Origin: Ectocarpus siliculosus
Taxonomy: Eukaryota > Sar > Phaeophyceae > Ectocarpales > Ectocarpaceae
Assembly: GCA_000310025.1 (NCBI GenBank)
Contig: FN649736.1
Coordinates: forward strand, 4,789,653-4,799,714
DNA: 10,062 nt
Direction of reading: 5' to 3'
The position numbers and the translations under genes are program-made. The notes under the pieces were generated by a model that ran no database searches, had not been told where the DNA came from, and worked only from the letters and a program-made list of their open reading frames with translations. The first letter of the stretch is position 1; every line of letters begins with the position of its first letter. Below are positions 1 to 7,600 of the stretch, in pieces.

Positions 1-393
1 CCTGGCCCTAGGCGCGGTAAGCATGGCGGGTAACGAAGCCCCAAACCCAAAGTCGACGCCTGAACGCCCTTTGAGGGTGCCTCCGAACCCGGCCGCGACC
101 AACGCCAACGCCGGTTTCATCGACTCATGCGTTAGGTGGTGCAACCTTGCACATCTATGCATCATCACTATCTTCCTCATACTGTCAATCTCATCCACAA
201 GGCAACGGCCCTTCCGACATAGTTCATTAGACTCTCCCTGCCTCTGACTCACATTCCACTCGTCAAGGTTCTCGCGCAACGTGAGAGAGTTTGTGTTTGT
301 GTTCCACAGGGACTACGTGATGAACTTCAACTGATGAGTCCAGGAGATTTTTTTTTGTTTGTTTCGTTTGTTTCTTTTGTTGTTTCGACTTAG
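1..393 (+). other. Possible 3' end of an upstream gene (splice pair and last exon)
   Basis: GCGCG|GTAAGC puts a good donor at 17. A T/G-rich tract ending in GTTCCACAG at 309 is a good acceptor. Joining 1-16 to 310 in phase 0 reads LALGA then GLRDELQLMSPGDFF, followed by a T-rich stretch with a stop at 391-393. Phase 1 stops after a few codons, and phase 2 has an in-frame TAG before the donor. The T-rich 349-395 may be 3' untranslated sequence instead. Only 16 bases of the first piece are visible, so this is tentative. Confidence 0.2.
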
Positions 394-898
394 TTTTTTG
401 GATGAATTGATTTTCTGGGATATTGAATTCAATTTTGACCGATGGAAACTCTTGGAAGTGTTTCTGGTCTAATGGTTGGCAAAGGATTCAAATCGATGGG
501 AATTCTGCCGAGCGTTTGTGGTTGAATGATCTCTACAAGTAGTGTTGTGACAAGATAACAGCATGAGATGGAGGAAATGTCAAGCACTAAATTTTGCTTC
601 CAGGTGATTGATGTGGGAGTGCAGTAAGGATGGTATATGCGGGTGTAACCTTGCCAATGCAGCGAGTAAGGGGCTGTTGGATGTACTCACAGCATCGAGA
701 GATTACTACAAGCACGATTTTTCCGAGCAGATGGAGCGGGGAGTTTGGGGGTTCAACAGTTGCTATGGAATAGACTTGGTGGTACCAACTTTGCCGCATA
801 TTCCAGGATTGAGGGTGTGGGTGTCTACAGCGGAAATAGTGTTTGTGGTTTATGGTTTCCCACTTCTTCCTTTTTGTGTGTGTAATCAAGTCTTTTCC
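394..898. other. No supported gene; one possible open stretch at 611-917
   Basis: 394-600 is A/T-rich with no coding signal. From an ATG at 611 a + frame of about 100 codons stays open (MWECSKDGICGCNLANAASK, later YYKHDFSEQMERGVW). It has a protein-like composition in its first two thirds but no family match. An acceptor-like TTGCTTCCAG ends at 603. The minus strand is also open here, so the evidence is weak. Confidence 0.15.
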
Positions 899-1100
899 CC
901 GGCTTCCACGCCACCATAGGCTATCACGCCATCCAGCTTCCCACGCCTCCAGGACTTCCACGTCCTTGCCTACCCCTTTATAACACGGCTTCCACGCCAC
1001 CTCCAGGGATATCACACCCTTCCGAGCTACCACGCTCCACGAAGTAGGAAGAGCCTACCACGCCTGCGGATAATTTCTTTATGCTACCGTTCAGCGGCTT
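899..1100. repeat. Degenerate CTTCCACGCC repeat cluster
   Basis: The 16-mer CGGCTTCCACGCCACC occurs exactly at 900-915 and 986-1001. Related pieces (AGCTTCCCACGCC, GAGCTACCACGC, GCCTACCACGCC, GGCTTCCACC) recur irregularly between them and up to about 1107. This looks like a decayed minisatellite. Confidence 0.65.
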
Positions 1101-1271
1101 CCACCCTGCTGGCTCTTTTATTTCCCACCACGGGACCCCGCGCCCAGGCACAAAGCTACTTAACAGCAGGGGTAACCGCGGCGGCGGCGAAATTCGCCCC
1201 AGAGGTTGGAGACCAACAAGCAAGCATCACCACGGAGATCAGAGGTATGATAAGGGGCGGGTTACGGCGGC

Positions 1272-1286
1272 GGGGGGGGGGGGGGG
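1272..1286. repeat. Poly-G run (15)
   Basis: Fifteen consecutive G bases, flanked by GGCGGC on the left. Confidence 0.95.
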
Positions 1287-1417
1287 CGCCATAGCACCGG
1301 AGATGCCACTTGACGGGGTCCGCGGCGATGGTCTTGGGGAATAACCAACGGCCTTCCTCCGGTTGGCCTTATTTGCCGTGGAGAGTGCGGCGCAACAAAT
1401 AGCCCCGTGTTGCCTAG

Positions 1418-1532
1418 CTTGTGGGGTTCTACGTCTGGTTGCACGTGGCTTTTCGGTGCGCAGCGGCCCAGGCGGCAGGCTTTCTGTTGATGGAGCATGC
1501 ACAACCGACACACTCAACTCCGCAAGACGACG
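1418..1532 (+). other. Possible isolated exon
   Basis: Acceptor GTTGCCTAG at 1417 and consensus donor ACG|GTAAGT after 1532. The frame reads LVGFYVWLHVAFRCAAAQAA, then GFLLMEHAQPTHSTPQDD, which includes a hydrophobic stretch. In-frame stops lie just upstream, at the TAG of the acceptor and earlier, so the piece would need splicing. No partner exon was found, and the minus strand is open across it too. Confidence 0.22.
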
Positions 1533-2225
1533 GTAAGTGTGCCTGCCCTCTACCATGCTACACGGGAGAGCTGCAAAGACCACCATCGGTTCGCAGACTC
1601 TCGTTGAGAAACGATAGGCTGGGCGATTCGGCAAAAGGCGGGTACATAGACGGGCGGCAAAATCCGTCGAAGCGAAGGGTCTGACCGCCTTATCATCTTC
1701 TCGGCGCGTCATCGTGCACAGGCGCCGTACAGAAGCGCGGCGGAATCGGTGACCCAAGGAGCAACATGTGGCGCCCCCGTGCCAAGGGCGGGTCCTATCC
1801 ATACTTGCTCGCGCACATCTTCGCTGACGTGTTTGTAGCACGCCTTCTAGAGGACCGTCTGCACGTGACTAGTTTGTCCCCAGGAATCGGTGTAATATGT
1901 AAGGTGGCTGCCGTGGGAGCATCTCCCACGATAAGTCTGACACGTCGACACGTCGGCCCTTTTGGGTAAACATGACAGGAACACACGTATTCGAGGTTCA
2001 ACAAAATCCTTCATCAAAACGGAACACACTGTGAGCTGCTGTGTATCTGCCCAATCTGAAGCACTCAAAAGCGTTCAAGCTGAAGTCTGGTCGCTACGAA
2101 AACTTTGCTGCTGTTGCTCAACCGTTGGGAAGCATGGCCATGCCGTGTTTGGGTAGATCTTGCGTATAGATGACGAAGAAGAATGCGGTGGTGCCAAGAC
2201 TTCACACCTCATCCTGAACAACCAA
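1533..2225. other. No supported gene
   Basis: Short ORFs only. A + frame from ATG 1766 to 1969 (MWRPRAKGGSYPYLLAHIF...) has no recognisable domain. The stretch holds the stem-loop at 1912-1930 and a directly repeated ACACGTCG at about 1940-1955. Confidence 0.4.
1912..1930. repeat. Short perfect stem-loop
   Basis: CGTGGGAG and CTCCCACG are perfect reverse complements around a 3-base CAT loop. Confidence 0.7.
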
Positions 2226-2625
2226 ACACGAGCGCTTCTTGTCAGTACAGGAGCATCTGACAACGGTACAAACGTCAACTCCGGCGATCTTTGATGCTGC
2301 TCCTCATGTCTACAGGCACCACGGGCAACAAATCAAAACAACAAACACCATTGCCATCATAACCAACGCCAGAGTTGCACCATGTTCACAGACGCATCAA
2401 GCACCAGCCATGAATGAAGCTGCTACAAAGACGTAGACATCCTAGCAGCCACGATTTGCAGGTACTAGCGAAACAAGGCCATGTGCCACCCCGGCGGATC
2501 GAGGTGTCAGCAATCAGCAAAGCTCAACAGGAACTCCTTGATCACACATACAACCAGATATCAGCGTTCAGTAAGCTGGAGAAGAATGCCAGTGCCCTTG
2601 TCACAGCTGCCGCTACATGTTGAAA
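2226..2625 (+). pseudogene. Possible decayed copia-type retroelement fragment
   Basis: Pieces in different + frames look vaguely like retroelement Pol. LLVSTGASDN (about 2236-2265) resembles a damaged aspartic-protease D-S/T-G-A-S site. HHGQQIKTTNT (about 2320-2350) and AKQGHVPPRR (about 2466-2500) recall conserved stretches of protist copia-like polyproteins. SKAQQELLDHTYNQISAFS precedes a stop at 2621-2623. Frameshifts and stops interrupt every reading. The resemblance is from memory and may be chance, and no terminal repeats were seen. Confidence 0.2.
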
Positions 2626-3153
2626 CCTCACTCGAAGGCGCTGCATTGAATACAAGCTTTAGGATGGAACAGGAAACATCTTACACTAGGGTTCCTACGT
2701 ATCCATCTTTACGAATCCCCTTTTCACATGCAAGAACAACATGGAGGGTGATGTGCCCGGTGCTCTCTTGACGGGGGTATCATCACAACCCCTGCCTCTT
2801 CGAACATCTCTTGCACAGCAGACCTTCGCAACGTGCTCACGCCGTGCCACGCGAAACCGACGGCACTGCTGTTGCGCTAAATTTAGGGCAGGGGAGGGTG
2901 AGTGAACTACGCTCTATCTGCCAAGCTGGGAAGAGAGGTCCTCTTGCGAGATCGTACGACTCGATTGGGACATTGTTGCTCCGTATCCTAAATAACTGTA
3001 CCGCTACCGCCGCTCTCTGCCCACAGGTGATATCAGGGAGGCGTCAAAACAGGGCAGCGGATTCTTCCTGGATTCAATCCGATCCGCACACGTGCCTCCC
3101 ACTGGCTTAGAGTTCAAGCAGACAGCACGCAGCCGCGGAGAGATAACACGTGG

Positions 3154-3188
3154 CGATTCCGCCCCAAGGATCGATTCCGCCCAAGGAT
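3154..3188. repeat. Two-copy tandem repeat
   Basis: CGATTCCGCCCCAAGGAT (3154-3171) is followed directly by the same unit lacking one C (3172-3188). Confidence 0.85.
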
Positions 3189-3914
3189 ACGAAAGAATAG
3201 AGAGGATACGGGCGCCAAAGACACATCGGCCGCCGCGCGCGTGCGTCTTCGGGGAAGGAAGGCTTACGAGGGCAAGCAAGGGTCGGACGTGCCCTGTTTC
3301 TCTCTCTCCCTGAAACAGCCTGTGGGGGCTAGTGGTCAAGACTGTCTCTGCGTCCGTCATGAGCTCTACCCAACCCGGCTGGAATGTTTTGAAATCTGCT
3401 GCTGCAGACTACCTACACTGCTGCTGTAGCAAGAGACCACGAAACTTCTGAGATCTCGACTGCGATTGTGCATCGTATAACAATCTTCCACTTCAGGCAC
3501 CTGCGAACACAAGCCAGCGCGAGGTCCGAACACACACACGCGCTTGCCCAATGCGTGTGCGTTCCTTCCCAGGAGCAGCAGAGAGGCATGGCCAAGAGAG
3601 GGATGCCACCCCTTTGGCGCCGCTCCGCTTGGCCATGTGAACGAAATGGTCGCACGGTTTACTTGAAATTAGACAAGGACGCCCCTTTTCGGCGAACCAA
3701 GGCGCGCGAGATCGGGGAAGTGCGCGCCTTCCGCAAACATGAAACCGGGACACTCACCTCGTCGGAGCACAGGCAAGAGATCCGTAGCCCCCCTTGGGCA
3801 CGCCCTGGCTCTGCCGCCTGTTCATTGGTGGTTGTCTTTGCGTCGCTCTAAGGCTGCCTCTGCTCGCCCCTCCGCTCTCACCCGCGAGATGTGTGGAAAA
3901 GCGCAAACCTAGAT

Positions 3915-3922
3915 TATAAAAT
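3915..3922 (+). promoter_or_regulatory. TATA-like box
   Basis: TATAAAAT lies in an A/T-rich island (AGATTATAAAATTC) within GC-rich sequence, 390 bases upstream of the first ATG at 4305. If used, it implies a 5' leader of about 350 bases. Motif only. Confidence 0.2.
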
Positions 3923-4081
3923 TCAAGAGCTTGCACGCCAAGATCCGCATGCCCGTCGTCTCTCGCCCCCCTCCTCAGGGGTCCCCCTGCATACAAACTG
4001 TCGCAGCTTCCCCTGTTCTACGCCTTCCCTTGGTGTGATCGCAACTTCGCTCGCCTGTCTTTGCTTTTGCCACCCTCGACG

Positions 4082-4099
4082 CGTGACTACTTAGTCACG
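4082..4099. repeat. Short perfect palindrome-like stem
   Basis: CGTGACTA and TAGTCACG pair perfectly around CT, about 205 bases upstream of the ATG at 4305. This could be a binding site for a dimeric protein. Confidence 0.7.
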
Positions 4100-4304
4100 G
4101 AACCCCTATCGAACACACCCCTGTTATTCTCGCTCAAGAAACCACGGAGCCTCTCGGGCTGTCTGTCTGCAGCACACTCAGCACTCAGGCTGTCTGCACT
4201 GCTCTGCACAGTCTTGTCAGCGCTGCAACGCAGACAGAGTCATCACTTGTTCATGAGTCGTGGTGGGCATTGGCAGTTCAGGTCACCCACTACTCCGGCG
4301 CGCG

Positions 4305-4656
4305 ATGATGTACAAGCGTAGGAGCACCCTATCCTCCACTTCGGATAGTGGGATTGGTGCAGACAAAGCAACGGGCGGAGAGAACGGCACGGGAGTGGAG
4401 CCATCTCCTGCAAGGGCAGCTTCCGCAGGAGCTCCGACCGCCGGCGGCGGCGACGCCAGCAAGGCTCCGCGGTTTGGCTACCCGGCGGGGGAAGTTAGCG
4501 AAGGCTTCGGCAGCAGCGGGCGGTTTGTTCGAAGAGACGCGAATGGGGAATCGAGCGCTTCTCCTTCGGCTGTGGAACGGAAGAAGCGAAGGGGATCGGC
4601 TACGAAGGGGATGTCGACGATTCGTTCTCGGTGGTTTCGGGCGATCTGTTTATCAG
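4305..4656 (+). CDS. Exon 1: N-terminal tail and first half of signal anchor
   Basis: The frame opens at tandem ATGs (4305 and 4308). The same frame is open back to 4260 but only from a GTG, so 4305 is the first ATG. The peptide begins MMYKRRSTLSSTSDSG, is rich in Ser, Gly and Ala, and ends in the basic run ERKKRRG and then RSRWFRAICLS. The composition is biased and protein-like. The donor TCAG|GTGTGG after 4656 leaves phase 1. An alternative donor GTGAGA at 4664 leaves phase 2, and without splicing the frame stops at 4667. The 4656 donor is preferred because joining to 6736 completes a hydrophobic segment. The assignment to the downstream gene is inferred. Confidence 0.45.
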
Positions 4657-7600
4657 GTGTGGTGTGAGAGGGGAACAGTAGTACAGCAGTAGGGGTGATG
4701 GTCTGTACAGCAGTAGCAAGAGGGACATCGAAGCTGCCTACGCCAGCAGAGAGAAGTACCTCCTGATTGTTTCTCCCCTTTCGTTGGATCTAGCCCAACA
4801 GCAGCGATAGACGCCTGGCCTTCTAGTTTCTGTAGTGGTATTAGTATAATAGGCAGCACGAGCATTATGCCGCACAATCCGTGTGCTTGTCGGTTGATCA
4901 TGTACAACTGCTGTGGTACCTGTCGGAACAACAAACACGCACGCATGCCCACGCCCAGGCACACACGACGCCGACATCATCCAAGGGTGGGGGCGGAGAC
5001 GCTTATAGGAGCGAGTTACTGCTGTAAGGTGTACCCGCTAGAGGTCAGGATCTACAGAGTATTACAGCAGTGGAAGACAGAGATTTGAATAGGGTTGCCA
5101 GACTCGAAGGCCCATGTACCAGAACTACTGCTGTAAGATACGTCAAACTTTTAGTGCGCACGGAGCAAAGAACGATTAGCCCGACGATGACCTCCCGCCA
5201 CCGCAGTCCCAGCTTGACGTACGTAAGCTTGTGGGGCGGGTGCACACGAACACCCCACCTCGCGACGAGATGGAATGATTGGAATGATGGGAGAACAAGA
5301 AGGCACGGGCGGCCTCCTCGCAGCCGCGCGCCTCCGGGCGATCGTCGGAGTTTGGTGCAATCAGCGCTCTGTAGTATTTTCAAGTGATTTGGATGTACAG
5401 TTCTGCCTTTACGTATGTCTACGAACGTTAGTACATCCAATCACTTGAAAATAATACGGGGCGCTGATTGCAAGATATTTCTGCCGCGCTCGCGGCTGCT
5501 TCTCCTGCTATGGGGCCCGTTGTGTGGTGTGCCAAAAGTGTGGGCGTTCTCCATCGTACGAGTGTGCCGACGTGGTGACTGCTACACAACAAAGCTCCTT
5601 CCCTCGAGTAGACCAACTTTTGGGGGAAGTTTGGTTTCGGTTCGCCCAGCTCGGGTGTGTGTGAGCTATATTGATTGTGTTTTCGTTATTTTCAGAATGT
5701 TGGATCCGCGAAAAGTGCAGCTTCCTGTATTACAGCAGCATCGCCTGGGAAAAGAATCACGGGATCCGTCATCATTGCATGCAGCCACACCGCGGGTTCT
5801 GTGGTTATTTCCAGCCTCCAGCTCTTGGTCTTGGAGGAATGTCTGGGTGTGAAATTCTGGTTAATATGACCCGGCGGTCTCACCGGCCGAAGGCTGAACA
5901 CCCACCATCGTGTAGATAAAAGAATGATGTAGATTAGTAGAAGCTTAGGACATAAGATAAACGAGGGTCGAAATTGGTTGTGATGGACTTGACCCGCTAT
6001 ATTTTGCTTCTAGTAGGGCAAGTAGGCGATGTAAGAGGGAGCTCCGATATCAGAGGGTCGAGCACCTTTGTCACACCACCCCCTTTTGTCGGAGCCACGA
6101 CGCGTGCAGGTTGCAATTTTTTCGACTTGAGCATACGGAATCTCTCTCGGCGGGGTATGCAACTATTGTGTGTTGCACATACCTACATCTCGTGCCGTGC
6201 CTAACGCAAGCGAGGGCATCTACATGCGACAGAAGGCAAGGCCGCGGCATCAGGGCCTGGCGACAGGCAGAGCCAGGACATGCGTCACTTGTGTATTTTT
6301 GTTATAAAGAATAAAGATGGAGATTTTATGATTGTATTTTATCAGCGAAATACCGCCGTCATTCATGGTGATACTGACCTCCAAAAGAGTCTTACCGCGA
6401 CCAACCAACAAAACCATGGGCAAGCCTGAGGTCCTTCGTTAGTAGACAGTACTTGGTTGCACCCCTTCGTGTGTGTGCGTGGATGTTTCCGGGTGCTTGT
6501 GTGCAGGGCTTTGGTGATCGTGCGTTAAGTCCTTGACGTCGCCAATCCCCCGCCACGGGAACAAGACAACATCCGACAGGTAGCACGGCCGTCAGCGTAG
6601 CAGTCTTCGTCACAAAATCAAACAACCCTGTTTCGCCTTGAGGTGTGTCGTACACATGTATGGCTGATCATGTCTTCCCACTTAAATCAACAAAAGGGTC
6701 CTCCGTTCGTTTTCTCACACTCGCTTGGTACATAGGCGGCAGCTTTCTGATGATGATGACCATTGCGAGGCGGGGGGGATTCTCCTGGCCTGAAAGGGTA
6801 GGGGTCCAGGGCGCCGTCTCTATCGCGAACGCCGTCTCTATCGCGGATGCCCTCTCGATCGGGGGTACGGATGAGATCGACCTGGACCTCCAAGATCGTC
6901 GGCTACGGACGACAGTGTGAGTTTTCCACGCGGTATAATGCCGGCGGCGGCGTTGTTTTAGCCCTTGCATGCTTGGTGGTAGTGGTGCTCGGAGGAGCGA
7001 TGATGGAGCAGGTTGGTGGCGTTTGGAGAGGATTTCGGCAATCGGTTGCGAAGGGCGGTTCGAGTTGATGATGTTGGTGCTACATAGCTGTGGTTGCAGC
7101 CCAGAAGAAGATGGGCGAGACGGCGTGGGCTAACGATGTGTCGTTCCCAGAACAAAAAAAAGTAAAGAAATAGAAATACAATCGAAAGACATGAACATTC
7201 CCGAAAACCATGTTTCGGAATAGTTCTTGTGAGTGGGGCCCCGCTTTAAGAGAAGTAGATGATGACCGTATGTAGGTGGGGGTATTCACCATTTGGGATG
7301 ACGACGTGAATTTATTACATATGGCAAAAGTGAGTTTGTCGGGGTGGCGGTCTTCGGGTGGATCGACTCTTTTTGCCCTCTTTGTGACATGAACGGGCGC
7401 ACAACATATCCTTGTCGCTGCCCCCCCCCCCCTGTCTGTAATTTGTTTTTCTATCTCTGTTATTATAGTGTGTGTCTCTTTCGCACCCGCTCACCAACGT
7501 ACGCGGCCATCCTTTTGAGTTAGCCCGTGGACTACTAAACGAGTTACTCCTCGTGTTTCGAACCGGCCTAAGAACTGGCATGTTTTCATTGGTCAGCTGG

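Larger units (their letters stand above)
2626..4304. other. No supported gene; presumed upstream region of the glycosyltransferase-like gene
   Basis: Several open frames exist (for example + from about 3468 to 3851), but they start at non-ATG codons, overlap open frames on the other strand, and have no family features. The stretch holds the tandem repeat at 3154-3188 and the palindrome at 4082-4099. It also holds repeated CTGTCTG/CTGCAC words at about 4157-4210. Confidence 0.4.
4657..6735 (+). other. Intron 1 (inferred, 2079 bases)
   Basis: The intron is bounded by CAG|GTGTGG and ACATAG|GCGG, and the phase 1 junction creates a Gly codon. It carries the TACTGCTGTA motif cluster (4682-5135) and the foldback hairpin (5357-5471). 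It also carries a candidate extra exon starting at 5696. The stretch 5900-6700 shows only short ORFs without recognisable protein. An AATAAA at 6310-6315 lies in an A/T-rich stretch and could instead mark the 3' end of a separate transcript. The intron is long relative to the others here, so a further exon, or a split into two genes, is possible. Confidence 0.35.

Noticed and set aside
23-247. ORF MAGNEAPNPKST... of 74 codons
   Set aside because: It begins inside what looks like an intron after the GTAAGC donor at 17, and has no recognisable domain. It could be a small first exon, but there is no support.
330-350. CTGATGAGTCC resembling the hammerhead ribozyme core
   Set aside because: The matching GGAC-GAAA partner of stem II is absent; the sequence runs into poly-T.
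587-1033. Minus-strand ORF of 148 codons
   Set aside because: Its Trp/Gly-rich start comes from the CCACGCC repeat, and the remainder mirrors an open + frame.
1239-1841. Minus-strand ORF of 200 codons, the longest in the window
   Set aside because: Arg/Pro/Ala-rich composition typical of a chance open frame in GC-rich DNA, with a poly-Pro tail from the poly-G run and no domain features.
3468-3851. + strand ORF of 127 codons
   Set aside because: It starts at GTG, is open on both strands, has no family features, and the first ATG in frame is late.
5045-5440. Minus-strand ORF of 131 codons
   Set aside because: Overlaps the hairpin arm and motif cluster. Its apparent similarity to the + strand ORF at 5415 only reflects the inverted repeat.
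7550-7572. Minus-strand GGTTCGAAAC resembling a tRNA T-loop
   Set aside because: The flanking T-stem does not pair, and no acceptor stem or anticodon arm is found.
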